Shown here: piece by piece, positions 9,688 through 19,029 of the stretch
Layout: every line of letters begins with the position of its first letter
Position numbering within the stretch: position 1 is the stretch's first letter
Source of the DNA: an uncultured Alphaproteobacteria bacterium
GTDB lineage: Bacteria; Pseudomonadota; Alphaproteobacteria; Rickettsiales; UBA1997
Assembly (NCBI GenBank): GCA_903927415.1
Contig: CAIYMZ010000066.1
Span: 1-37,049 of the forward strand
Reading direction: 5' to 3'
Length of the DNA: 37,049 bases
Made by a program: the position numbers and the translations under genes
Notes under the pieces: model-generated
Databases searched by the model: none
Seen by the model: only the letters and a program-made list of their open reading frames with translations
Told to the model about the DNA's origin: nothing

Positions 9688-10971
9688 TTATTTTTTACTT
9701 TTTGCCTTCGCCCGCGCCCCAATCCTTAACCGCAACGCATTCAACTTAATAAACCCCGCCGCGTCCTTTTGGTCGTAAACTGAATCTTCCTCAAAAGTCA
9801 CATGCGCTTCGGAATAAAGACTTTTCACCGACTCGCGTCCCATCACGTAAACCGTGCCTTTGTAGAGTTTCAGCCTCACCTTTCCTTCAACATTTTCCTG
9901 CGATTTGTCAATCAGTGCCTGCAGCATTTCGCGTTCGGGCGAGAACCAAAATCCGTTGTAAATCAGGCTGGCATATTTCGGCATTAGCTCGTCTTTGAGG
10001 TGCGCGGCTTCGCGGTCGAGGGTGATTGATTCGATGGCGCGGTGTGCGGTTAGTAAAATTGTTCCGCCCGGTGTTTCGTAAACGCCGCGGGATTTCATGC
10101 CGACGAAACGGTTTTCGACCAAGTCTAGACGGCCGATTCCGTTGGCGCCGCCGAGTTCGTTGAGCTTTGTTAAAATTGCGGCGGGGGATAATTTTTTGCC
10201 GTTGATGGCGATTGGATCGCCGTTTTTAAATTCGACCTCGATGATTGTAGCCTTGTCCGGCGCGGCTTCTGGGCTCACCGTGCGCTGATAAACATATTCC
10301 GGCGCCGGCTGACTTGGATCCTCCAAAACTTTTCCTTCGCTTGAAGTGTGCAGCAAATTCGCATCCACCGAATAAGGCGCCTCACCGCGCTTATCCTTCG
10401 CCACAGGAATTTGATTTTTTTCGGCGTAGTCGATGAGTTTCGTGCGCGAGGTTAAATCCCACTCACGCCACGGCGCGATGATTTTGATGTCGGGCTTGTT
10501 GGCGTAGTAGCTGAGTTCGAAACGGACTTGGTCATTGCCCTTTCCAGTGGCGCCGTGAGCGACTGCATCGGCTCCAACCATTTTGGCGATTTCGATTTGT
10601 CTTTTGGCAATTAGCGGACGCGCGATTGAAGTGCCGAGCAAATAAACACCTTCGTACAAAGTGTTGGCGCGGAACATCGGGAAGACGTAATCGCGGACAA
10701 ATTCTTCGCGCAAATCTTCGATAAAAATTTGCTTCACACCCATTTTTTTGGCTTTGATGCGCGCCGGCTCAAGCTCTTCGCCTTGTCCTAAATCGGCGGT
10801 GAAAGTGATCACCTCGCAGCCATAATTTTCCTGCAGCCATTTTAAAATTACGGAAGTGTCGAGTCCGCCGGAATAAGCGAGCACGACTTTTTTAATTTTA
10901 CCGGCGGCAACACCTGAGGTTTTAATTTTATCAATGGAAGCAACGGCGGTTTTCACTTTTCTATTTTTCAT
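9688..10971 (-). CDS. argG: Argininosuccinate synthase
   Basis: [53 protein letters not shown]. Confidence 0.95.
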   Translation of the reverse strand: MKNRKVKTAVASIDKIKTSGVAAGKIKKVVLAYSGGLDTSVILKWLQENYGCEVITFTADLGQGEELEPARIKAKKMGVKQIFIEDLREEFVRDYVFPMFRANTLYEGVYLLGTSIARPLIAKRQIEIAKMVGADAVAHGATGKGNDQVRFELSYYANKPDIKIIAPWREWDLTSRTKLIDYAEKNQIPVAKDKRGEAPYSVDANLLHTSSEGKVLEDPSQPAPEYVYQRTVSPEAAPDKATIIEVEFKNGDPIAINGKKLSPAAILTKLNELGGANGIGRLDLVENRFVGMKSRGVYETPGGTILLTAHRAIESITLDREAAHLKDELMPKYASLIYNGFWFSPEREMLQALIDKSQENVEGKVRLKLYKGTVYVMGRESVKSLYSEAHVTFEEDSVYDQKDAAGFIKLNALRLRIGARAKAKSKK

Positions 10972-11077
10972 TTGAAATTTTTGATTGATTGATAAAGATG
11001 ATTTTGGTTTTGTTTGAAACCAGCTTCAAGCCACGTCCAGCGCCATTTCTCACGAATTTTTTCTCAGAAAAATTAAA

Positions 11078-11512
11078 ATGCAAATAAAAGAAATTCAGAC
11101 TCGCGAGGAAATTTTTAAAACCTTTGCGGTGTTGCTGCAGATCTATGATGATCTCAATCGCGATAGTTACGTTGAGGATATTTTGAACATGATGCAACGT
11201 GGCTACAGAATGGCCGCAGTATTCGAAGATAAGGATGTAAATGACGGACGCTGCATCGGCATCACTGGCGTACGTGTCGTTCGAAAATTGCATTATGGCA
11301 AAGCGATTGAGATCGAAGATTTCATGATTGATCGCGAGAAGCGTGGCCTCGGCGTCGGCAAAATGTTGATTCGTTGGATCGATTGGCAAGCCACTATTTT
11401 CGGCTGCAAAAATATCGTCGGTAACCTTGAAACTAAAAGACTTGAATCACAAAAAATTTTTTCTCGTGAGAAGTTTATTTTGGATGGATTTTTTTTCCGC
11501 AAGTGTTGTTAA
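11078..11512 (+). CDS. GNAT-family N-acetyltransferase
   Basis: GITGVRVVRKLHYGKAIEIEDFMIDREKRGLGVGKMLIRWIDWQA (R/Q-x-x-G-x-G/A-like acetyl-CoA motif). Confidence 0.75.
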   Translation: MQIKEIQTREEIFKTFAVLLQIYDDLNRDSYVEDILNMMQRGYRMAAVFEDKDVNDGRCIGITGVRVVRKLHYGKAIEIEDFMIDREKRGLGVGKMLIRWIDWQATIFGCKNIVGNLETKRLESQKIFSREKFILDGFFFRKCC

Positions 11513-11614
11513 TTAAAAAAATGCTTTTTTACTACAAGCACGCTCGCACAAATCGTTCGGACAAAACTTCCACCCTCACTTACCTCACTTATAAACTTTC
11601 AAAAATAGGTATTT

Positions 11615-12064
11615 ATGCCACTTACACTTGATTCATCAGCAGACGCAGCTCAAAAATTAGGAAACTACAAATGGGATGCTGTTTGGACTCTAGGATTAAC
11701 AGCTGGAGCAATTATAATGACCGCAGCTGGTTATGCTGACTACGCTGGAGCAGCTGGTGGTCATGCCGCATATCTTGGAGCTGCAGCACTTTTTGGAGCT
11801 GTAACTTCTGCCGCTAGCATTTATAAATTGGCAAGAAGTTTTTCTAAAAGGAGTGAAGTGGCTGATGAGGTGGCAGGAGTAATAATGCAAGAGCAGACCT
11901 ATAGGAGAGGCGCAGAAGCAGAATTAGATCGAGTAGCAATAGACATGCAGACTCTCCAAACTGATCCAACTATTGCAGCAGCTCCGGCAGTAGGCGCTCT
12001 AATAGGCGCGAAAGCAACACAACTACACCAACATCGTGCTACATTAGCGACTCAGCGCGTATAA
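11615..12064 (+). CDS. Hypothetical Ala/Gly-rich small membrane protein
   Basis: 149 aa; two hydrophobic stretches (AVWTLGLTAGAIIMTAAGYA, AAYLGAAALFGAVTSAASIY) followed by a helical tail. Confidence 0.6.
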   Translation: MPLTLDSSADAAQKLGNYKWDAVWTLGLTAGAIIMTAAGYADYAGAAGGHAAYLGAAALFGAVTSAASIYKLARSFSKRSEVADEVAGVIMQEQTYRRGAEAELDRVAIDMQTLQTDPTIAAAPAVGALIGAKATQLHQHRATLATQRV

Positions 12065-12138
12065 GAACCTGTCAGCGGAAATTTTATTTTTGATGTCCAA
12101 AACCTGTATTAAAACTCAGTAAGTCATAAAAAAATAAA

Positions 12139-13065
12139 ATGCCCGCCAACCAACGCAGCAAATCCAACTACTACCTCCACAAATATTTCATCATCCCCAT
12201 AAAAATTTTACGCACCGCAATCATTGATACCGTAAGGCAAGATGGTATCGAACATGCCGGCTATTTAGCTTTTTTGAGCATTCTGTCACTATTCCCTTTT
12301 TTAATTTTTTTAATCTCGATCATCGGATATCTTGGCGCTTCCGAAATCGGCGCTCAGTTTGTACAAACAATTTTAGCATCAGCTCCAAAAGAAGTAATTG
12401 GCGCCCTAGCACCACGCGTCAATGAAATAATTTCCGGTCCGCCACAAAGTTTTTTAACCATCGCAATTATTGGCGTGATTTGGACAGCATCGTCGTCTGT
12501 TGAAGGATGTCGCACAATTTTAAATCGCGCTTATCGCGTGGCACTGCCACCACCATATCTCTGGCGCCGCTTCATCAGCATTTTGGAATTCATCGTAATT
12601 ATTTTTATCATCGTTGTCGGCATTATGATTTTCATTTTTGCGCCGATAATTCTGAAAGTGGTTGAAGAAAATTTTCACTTCAAATTTCACATCGATTACG
12701 ACTTTTTTTATCTGCGTCATTTGGCAATTTTTACCGTGTTAACTTGTGCCACTTCGCTGCTTTATTATGCCCTACCCAATGCCAAACAAAAAATTACTCA
12801 AACCGTTCCTGGATCAATATTGACAGTAATTCTCTGGGTCGCGCTCGAAAATTTATTCGCGATTTTTTTGGAAAATTTTCATCAATTTAATTTTGTTTAC
12901 GGATCACTCGCCGGCGTCATAATTTCGCTGATGTTTTTTTATTTGATCAGTTTGGTTTTTATTCTCGGCGCAGAATTTAATTACCATTTCCATCGCACTT
13001 ACCAAATATTTTTGAACCCAAAAGTTTCGCGCCGCGCCAAATCTTCACCAAAAAAAAAGAGATGA
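12139..13065 (+). CDS. YihY/BrkB-family membrane protein
   Basis: Multi-TM; FLSILSLFPFLIFLISIIGYLG, SVEGCRTILNRAYRV, LLYYALPNAKQK, GSLAGVIISLMFFYLISLVFILGAEFNYH. Confidence 0.85.
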   Translation: MPANQRSKSNYYLHKYFIIPIKILRTAIIDTVRQDGIEHAGYLAFLSILSLFPFLIFLISIIGYLGASEIGAQFVQTILASAPKEVIGALAPRVNEIISGPPQSFLTIAIIGVIWTASSSVEGCRTILNRAYRVALPPPYLWRRFISILEFIVIIFIIVVGIMIFIFAPIILKVVEENFHFKFHIDYDFFYLRHLAIFTVLTCATSLLYYALPNAKQKITQTVPGSILTVILWVALENLFAIFLENFHQFNFVYGSLAGVIISLMFFYLISLVFILGAEFNYHFHRTYQIFLNPKVSRRAKSSPKKKR

Positions 13066-14375
13066 ATTTGCCATTTTGGCCTGATCCACAGAGTCACAAC
13101 CACATTAATCTCGGACTGGATCGAGTTTTTGAATTACTCGCTCGGCTCAACAATCCTCACCTAAAAATTCCTCCAACAATTCACATCGCCGGCACTAACG
13201 GAAAAGGTTCGACACTAGCTTTTTTGCGCGCAATTTTTGCCGAAGCCGGACTAAAAATTCACAGCTACACTTCACCTCACCTCGTAAATTTTAACGAAAG
13301 AATTTTGCTCGCCGGCAAAGAAATTTCCGACGAATTTTTGGGGGAAATTTTAACAGAGTGCAAAGCAGCGGCAGAAAAATTTCCGCAAATTTCTATCACT
13401 TTTTTTGAAGGAATAACTGCGGCTGCATTCCTTGCCTTTAGCCGCGTCAAAGCTGATTTACTTTTACTTGAAACCGGCATGGGCGGAAGGTTGGATGCAA
13501 CAAATGTTTTGCCAGAAGTTTTGTGTTCAGTGATTACACCGATCGCTTTTGATCACGAAGAGTTTCTTGGAAAAACTTTGGCAAAAATCGCGCGAGAAAA
13601 AGCGGGGATCATCAAAAAAAATTGTCCTGTTTTTGTCGGAAAGCAAAAAAAATCTGCGCTGCGAGTGATTGAAGAAAGAGCTCAGATAATGGGTTCAGAA
13701 GCAATCTGTCGACTGTCGACCGTCAACTGTCAACCATCTTTAGAAGGTGAGTATCAAAAAGAAAATGCCTCACTAGCTGTTACTGTTGCACTTACACAAA
13801 AACAGTTTCACGTCACGCAAAAACAAATTGAGAATGGCCTCAAAAAAACTTTTTGGCCCGCACGTTTGCAAAAAATTTCTGCGGGGAAATTTTTTAAGAT
13901 GCTGCCGAAAAATTGTGAGCTTTACCTCGATGGCAGCCATAATTTACAAGGAGCGGGGACGGTGAGAGAGTTTTTGAAAAGTAAAAAATACTCCTCGTCA
14001 TCCTTGGCGCACCAGCGCCGAGGATCTCGTGACTCACAAGATCCTCGGCCTTTCAGGCCAAGGATGACGAAAATAATCGTAATTTTCTCGATGCTAAAAG
14101 ATAAAAACTGCGAAGGTTTTTTAAGAAAAATTGCACCACAAATTGATCAACTAATAGCGCTAGAAATTCCGAATGAATCTCGATCACGCAGCGCTGCAAA
14201 CATCAAAAAGATCGCCAAAAAAATTGGAATAAAGTCAACAACAGCAGAAAATTTTGAAGAGGCTGTAGGAAAAATTTCTGCAAAAATTAAAACTGGTGAA
14301 GATGTTCTGGTGTTGGCCTGCGGCTCACTTTATTTGGCTGGAGAATTTTTGAAAAAAAATTATCTGACGACATAA
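13062..14375 (+). CDS. folC: Folylpolyglutamate / dihydrofolate synthase
   Basis: IHIAGTNGKGSTLAFLRAI, YTSPHLVNFNERI, LLETGMGGRLDATNV, LDGSHNLQGAGTVREFL; interrupted in frame by two repeat-derived segments. Confidence 0.9.
   Translation: MNLPFWPDPQSHNHINLGLDRVFELLARLNNPHLKIPPTIHIAGTNGKGSTLAFLRAIFAEAGLKIHSYTSPHLVNFNERILLAGKEISDEFLGEILTECKAAAEKFPQISITFFEGITAAAFLAFSRVKADLLLLETGMGGRLDATNVLPEVLCSVITPIAFDHEEFLGKTLAKIAREKAGIIKKNCPVFVGKQKKSALRVIEERAQIMGSEAICRLSTVNCQPSLEGEYQKENASLAVTVALTQKQFHVTQKQIENGLKKTFWPARLQKISAGKFFKMLPKNCELYLDGSHNLQGAGTVREFLKSKKYSSSSLAHQRRGSRDSQDPRPFRPRMTKIIVIFSMLKDKNCEGFLRKIAPQIDQLIALEIPNESRSRSAANIKKIAKKIGIKSTTAENFEEAVGKISAKIKTGEDVLVLACGSLYLAGEFLKKNYLTT
13706..13733. repeat. 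7-nt-period array inside folC (4 units)
   Basis: CTGTCGA CTGTCGA CCGTCAA CTGTCAA; read through as CRLSTVNCQ. Confidence 0.85.
13995..14070. repeat. Paired-hairpin palindromic element inserted in frame in folC
   Basis: TCGTCATCCTTGGCGCACCAGCGCCGAGGATCtcgtgactcacaaGATCCTCGGCCTTTCAGGCCAAGGATGACGA; read through as SSSLAHQRRGSRDSQDPRPFRPRMTK. Confidence 0.9.
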
Positions 14376-14776
14376 TCCAAAAATTGTGCGATACAAAAAA
14401 TATCAATCATCATCGTCACAAAAACCGGATCCCAATCCGTTAGTGATTCCTGCAAAAATAATTTGCGTATGAATTTTTTACCGCGCTCTTTGCGCGCTTC
14501 TTCTCTCAACCGCTCCTTTTCTTCTTTGCTTAATTTTGGTTTTTTTGGCGCGCATTTTTTTAGCACGTAAATGTGCCAAGAAAAATAAACAACCATCAGC
14601 AATGAAATCAAAATATCCAAAAAACTGAAGCTGTTAATTTTTACGATGCGATCAACGATGAAGTAAGCGATGGCATATCCCATCACTCCCCACCACCAAA
14701 TCACATTACTCACTTTTTCTTCACCATTCATCGCAGCTCTGAACGAGGTTTCGATTTTTTTTAAAACGTCTTTCAT
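14360..14776 (-). CDS. Hypothetical membrane protein downstream of nuoC
   Basis: 139 aa from MKDVLKKIE; about two TM stretches, a charged Lys/Glu/Arg-rich linker and a hydrophobic C-terminus. Overlaps the 3' end of folC (convergent). Confidence 0.6.
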   Translation of the reverse strand: MKDVLKKIETSFRAAMNGEEKVSNVIWWWGVMGYAIAYFIVDRIVKINSFSFLDILISLLMVVYFSWHIYVLKKCAPKKPKLSKEEKERLREEARKERGKKFIRKLFLQESLTDWDPVFVTMMIDIFCIAQFLDYVVR

Positions 14777-14780
14777 AAAA

Positions 14781-15374
14781 TTATTTTTTGTTGGTGAGCG
14801 CGTATTTTGCACCTTCCCATGGTGTTTCAAAATCGAAATTGCGGAACTCTTGCATCAGCTTCACTGGCTCATAAATAACTTTTTTTTGCTCTGCATCGTA
14901 ACGAACTTCCTTGTATCCCGTCAGCGGAAAATCTTTGCGTAGTGGATGACCTTCGAAGTCATAATCAGTGAGAATGCGTCGTAGATCAGGATGATCAGAA
15001 AAAACAATGCCATACATATCGAAAGCTTCACGCTCAAACCAACCTGCCGCACTAAAAACCCTTGTGGTCGTGGGAACAATCTCACCATCATGGAGTGCAA
15101 CTTTAACGGTGAGACGATTATTCAACTTGTAGCTCAAGAGATTGTAAATCACTTCAAAACGCGGCTCTCTAATGCCGAGAAGGTCAGCTCCGAAAAGATC
15201 GAGCAAAGTTTTAAAGGAAAGATTTTCGTCATCGCGCAGAAAAGTTAGAAATTCGACGAGCTTTTCCGGCGCGATGTAAATGATGAGATTTCCGTGCTGG
15301 ATTGGCTCGACGACATTCGCATCAGCAAAATTTTCTTTGATGTAGATGGCTTGCGCCTCGAGATTTTGATTCAT
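14781..15374 (-). CDS. nuoC: NADH-quinone oxidoreductase subunit C
   Basis: GWFEREAFDMYGIVFSDHPDLRRILTDYDFEGHPLRKDFPLTGYKEVRYD. Start reassigned to MNQNLEAQ (15374), next to the nuoB stop. Confidence 0.95.
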   Translation of the reverse strand: MNQNLEAQAIYIKENFADANVVEPIQHGNLIIYIAPEKLVEFLTFLRDDENLSFKTLLDLFGADLLGIREPRFEVIYNLLSYKLNNRLTVKVALHDGEIVPTTTRVFSAAGWFEREAFDMYGIVFSDHPDLRRILTDYDFEGHPLRKDFPLTGYKEVRYDAEQKKVIYEPVKLMQEFRNFDFETPWEGAKYALTNKK

Positions 15375-15375
15375 T

Positions 15376-15900
15376 TTACCTTTTAAATTTTCCGGTTCTG
15401 CGAATTTTTCTTTGCAATAATAAAACACCGTAGAGCAACGCCTCGGCAGTTGGAGGACATCCTGGAACGTAAACATCAACTGGCACAATTCGATCACAAC
15501 CACGCACGACTGAGTAAGAGTAATGGTAGTAGCCGCCGCCATTGGCACAGCTTCCCATTGAAATCACGTAGCGCGGCTCAGCCATTTGATCGTAAACTTT
15601 GCGCAAAGCCGGCGCCATTTTGTTAGTTAAAGTTCCGGCGACGATCATGACATCAGACTGCCTTGGACTTGGACGAAAGACTATTCCAAAACGATCGAGA
15701 TCGTAGCGACTTGCAGCGGTTTGCATCATTTCAACCGCGCAGCAGGCAAGACCGAAAGTCATCGGCCAAAGTGAACCTGTGCGCGCCCAATTCGCTAGGT
15801 CATCAAGCTTCGCGGTAATGAAGCCGCGATTGTTAATCTCGTCTGAGACTTGGGTTGGAAGGGCGTCTTGGTTGAGGAGGGAGAGATTGTGATTCATCAT
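15376..15900 (-). CDS. nuoB: NADH-quinone oxidoreductase subunit B
   Basis: [64 protein letters not shown]...[11 protein letters not shown]. Confidence 0.97.
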   Translation of the reverse strand: MMNHNLSLLNQDALPTQVSDEINNRGFITAKLDDLANWARTGSLWPMTFGLACCAVEMMQTAASRYDLDRFGIVFRPSPRQSDVMIVAGTLTNKMAPALRKVYDQMAEPRYVISMGSCANGGGYYHYSYSVVRGCDRIVPVDVYVPGCPPTAEALLYGVLLLQRKIRRTGKFKR

Positions 15901-15914
15901 AAATCGTAATTTAA

Positions 15915-15993
15915 TCGTAAGTCGTAAGTCGATAGTCGTAAGTCAATCTGAGCTCGATTTGACTTACGACTTACGACTATCGACTTACGACTT
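15915..15993. repeat. Inverted pair of 7-nt-period arrays between nuoA and nuoB
   Basis: Left (15915-15946) TCGTAAGTCGTAAGTCGATAGTCGTAAGTCAA; right (15959-15993) TTGACTTACGACTTACGACTATCGACTTACGACTT; period 7 nt, arms complementary. Confidence 0.95.
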
Positions 15994-15998
15994 TTTTA

Positions 15999-16412
15999 TT
16001 ATTTCCATTCTAGAGCTCCGCGCTTCCATTCGTAAATGAAACCAATGGTGAGCAAAGCTAAAAAGGCCATCATTGACCAAAATCCGAAAACACCAATTTT
16101 TCCGAGAGACACCGCCCATGGAAAAAGAAATGCGACTTCGAGATCAAAAATTATGAATAAAATTGCGACGAGATAAAATTGTACATCGAACTCATTTCGT
16201 ACTTTCCCCTCACCTTCAAAACCACATTCATAAGGCGAATTTTTTTCACGATCTGGACGCATTTTATTCAGCAAAAATGGCACGACAATTATCGCGCAGG
16301 AAAGTCCAATTGCCACTGCGAGAAATAATAAAATCGGAAAATATTGCGACGAGACAAGATCAGCGCTAACAACGGTTTGCAGCGCTTGAGAAATGTGTTC
16401 AGGACAGTCCAT
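15999..16412 (-). CDS. nuoA: NADH-quinone oxidoreductase subunit A
   Basis: [45 protein letters not shown] signature. Confidence 0.95.
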   Translation of the reverse strand: MDCPEHISQALQTVVSADLVSSQYFPILLFLAVAIGLSCAIIVVPFLLNKMRPDREKNSPYECGFEGEGKVRNEFDVQFYLVAILFIIFDLEVAFLFPWAVSLGKIGVFGFWSMMAFLALLTIGFIYEWKRGALEWK

Positions 16413-16496
16413 TTTGTTTGATTGAATTTAAGAAGTGGGCGAATAATTTTCGCGCGAAAACTAATTTTCATCAAAACAAAATCAATTCAAAAAATC

Positions 16497-17366
16497 ATGA
16501 CCGCAGAAACTTACACGGCAATTGTCACGCCTTTCAAACACAATAAAATCGATGAAAAATCTTTAGAAAAAATTGTCGAGTTTCAGATTAAAAATGGCGT
16601 GACCGGAATTGTGCCTTGCGGCACAACTGGAGAATCTCCAACTCTTTCACATGATGAACATAATTTGGTGATTGAGCTCTGCGTTAAGATCGCAAAAAAA
16701 AGAATTAAGATCATGGCCGGCACTGGCTCGAACTCAACTGACGAAGCTGTGATGATGACAAAACATGCGAAAAAAGTTGGGGCAGATTCTTGTTTGGTTG
16801 TCGCGCCTTACTACAATAAACCAACTCCTGAAGGAGTTTTTCAGCACTACAGAGCTTTGGATAAATGCGGCATTCCGCTCTACATTTACAACGTTCCGGG
16901 ACGTTCTGTGATTAATATTTCCGACGAAAATTTAGCGCGTATTTCTGAATTAAAAAACGTGGTTGGAATTAAAGATGCGACTGGAGATCTCGCTAGAATC
17001 GCAACTCTGCGCCTGTTGATTCAGAAAAAATTTTCCTACCTTTCCGGCGAAGATGTGACTGCAGTTGGATTCAATGCGATGGGTGGAAATGGCGTAATTT
17101 CAGTCACCGCAAACATTACACCGAAGCTTGTGGTAGCACTGCAAAAAGCCACAGAAAAAGGTGATTATAAAACTGCTCTAAAACTTCAGGATCAACTTAC
17201 AAATTTACATGATGTGATGTTCTGCGAAACTAATCCGATCCCAGTAAAATACGCCGCAAGCCTGATTGGACTTTGTAGTCCAGAAACCCGTCTACCGCTT
17301 GTCACGCCATCCTCAGCAGCAAAAGAAAAAATTGAGAAAGAAATGAAAAAATTGGGGCTAATTTAA
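16497..17366 (+). CDS. dapA: 4-hydroxy-tetrahydrodipicolinate synthase
   Basis: GIVPCGTTGESPTLSHDEH; VAPYYNKPTPEGVFQHY; IYNVPGRS; VVGIKDATGDLAR. Start MTAETYTAIVTPF at 16497 preferred over 16422. Confidence 0.95.
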   Translation: MTAETYTAIVTPFKHNKIDEKSLEKIVEFQIKNGVTGIVPCGTTGESPTLSHDEHNLVIELCVKIAKKRIKIMAGTGSNSTDEAVMMTKHAKKVGADSCLVVAPYYNKPTPEGVFQHYRALDKCGIPLYIYNVPGRSVINISDENLARISELKNVVGIKDATGDLARIATLRLLIQKKFSYLSGEDVTAVGFNAMGGNGVISVTANITPKLVVALQKATEKGDYKTALKLQDQLTNLHDVMFCETNPIPVKYAASLIGLCSPETRLPLVTPSSAAKEKIEKEMKKLGLI

Positions 17367-18485
17367 AGTTTTCATCTCAGCATTCAGCTCAAGCAATTTG
17401 TTTTCTGATACGAATTGCGGAAAAGATTTGATGGTTTTTTTCAGCATTCCAAAACTTTGCTGTAAAGCCGTTATTCCGTAGGCATTAAACAAAACTTCTG
17501 GTGACAAAATAATTTTCATTTCATGCCGATTATCCTTGTTGAATTGCTTAATCATCGCAATCAAATCTGATGAAAAAAACTTTAGCCAAGTAGCATTAAA
17601 AAGATTTTTTTTCATTTGCCGATATTTTTCGATCCGATTTACCGCATCGACATTTTTATATTCCCGCGCAATTTTTAACGCACTATCCCACTTACCAACA
17701 CCCCAAGCGAGCAGCATTGAGACTATATCCACATCGTTGTGCTTTGCAGCAAATTCTAGCACATTCAAACCAAGAATTGTTTCTTTTTCACGATTAATTC
17801 CGGAGTTTAAAAGCGCAGAAACTATTTCTTTGTGACCCCCAATCACGGCATAATGCAAGGCGGTCATACGCTGATTATCGTCAATGGTTTGAACATTTTT
17901 TGACACCCCGATCGAAAGCAAAAATTTTGCTACACTCGTTCTACCAAACTCAACAGCAATCACAAGCGGCGTCAAACCAAAATAAGTTTTTACCTCCCTA
18001 TCCACTCCAGCTTGTATCAAGGTCTCAACAACTTGTTGATGACCCTGTTGAGCAGCGTAATGAATTGGAACCCATTGACGATTTTGCACCGCATCATGTG
18101 GACTTTGCTTTGCCCCAGCAGCAAGAAGGATTTGGGTGACAGATAGGTGTCCATTGCTTGCAGCAAAATGTAATGGTGTGAAAAAATCATCATTCACAGC
18201 ATCAACATAGGCTTTGTCATTCTCAACTAGAGCAAGAATTTTTGTCATACTCACATCATCGCCAAACTTTGCAGCAATATGCAAAACACTATTTTTCAGA
18301 GATCCAAATCTTAGATTTAACAGATTTTTCTTTTCTTCCAAACTTGGCAGCGCCTCTATTTCCGCAACAAAATTCGCTATCGTAGATTTTGCAGCATCAA
18401 CCTCCTGTGGCGAGATTCTCGATAATTTTTTTTCTGCATATTGGTTTAAAAAATTTTGTAATTCTGCTTGTAATTCTGGTCTCAT
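17358..18485 (-). CDS. Ankyrin-repeat protein
   Basis: Repeats such as DDFFTPLHFAASNGHLSVTQILLAAGA, QWVPIHYAAQQGHQQVVETLIQAGVDRE, FGLTPLVIAVEFGRTSVAKFLLSIG, RMTALHYAVIGGHKEIVSALLNSGINRE. Start at 18485 avoids overlap with the upstream ORF. Confidence 0.9.
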   Translation of the reverse strand: MRPELQAELQNFLNQYAEKKLSRISPQEVDAAKSTIANFVAEIEALPSLEEKKNLLNLRFGSLKNSVLHIAAKFGDDVSMTKILALVENDKAYVDAVNDDFFTPLHFAASNGHLSVTQILLAAGAKQSPHDAVQNRQWVPIHYAAQQGHQQVVETLIQAGVDREVKTYFGLTPLVIAVEFGRTSVAKFLLSIGVSKNVQTIDDNQRMTALHYAVIGGHKEIVSALLNSGINREKETILGLNVLEFAAKHNDVDIVSMLLAWGVGKWDSALKIAREYKNVDAVNRIEKYRQMKKNLFNATWLKFFSSDLIAMIKQFNKDNRHEMKIILSPEVLFNAYGITALQQSFGMLKKTIKSFPQFVSENKLLELNAEMKTLN

Positions 18486-18504
18486 AAAAATTTTAAAAGT
18501 TAAT

Positions 18505-19029
18505 CTATCGCCCTCTAGCATGTTGACGCCCAGCTTGACGCTCTTTTGCTTCAACCATACTTGCCCAAAAACCTTTATCCCCGCGCTTCTTTAGAGTTTG
18601 TGCCGATTGAATCAGATAAGTCAATTTCTGCCCCAAAATCATTGATGTCCAAAAACCAACTGGTTTAACGATATCAACGATATCAACTCGATTCATTTCT
18701 CTCCCAGCCAACTCCTGCTCTTCAGACGGAATAATTTCATAACTTCCGCTCTGATGTGAATTTTTCTTTTCTTTTATTTCAGCTTTTACCGCGGAATGAG
18801 CTCGAGGAATTTCATTTTTTTTCAATGATAATTCTTCGTCTTCTTTGAGATATTTTTTATTTTTTGGTAAAATCTTTTTACTAATTTTCTTGAGATCTTG
18901 ATAGCGCTTATAGGCCTGATTGACGCAAAAAAATAGAATTAATCGTGTTAATAAAATCAGAAAAAAAACCACCACAAAAATCACCGATAAAATTGGTAAA
19001 GTTTTTTTCAGAGTGATTAAAATTTCCAT
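18505..19029 (-). CDS. Hypothetical single-TM protein
   Basis: 174 aa; N-terminal TM ILSVIFVVVFFLILLTRLILFFCV then charged cytoplasmic-type region. Confidence 0.6.
   Translation of the reverse strand: MEILITLKKTLPILSVIFVVVFFLILLTRLILFFCVNQAYKRYQDLKKISKKILPKNKKYLKEDEELSLKKNEIPRAHSAVKAEIKEKKNSHQSGSYEIIPSEEQELAGREMNRVDIVDIVKPVGFWTSMILGQKLTYLIQSAQTLKKRGDKGFWASMVEAKERQAGRQHARGR

Noticed and set aside
10961-11389. 142-aa minus-strand ORF opposite the GNAT gene
   Set aside because: Antisense shadow of a well-supported GNAT CDS; no recognisable motif.
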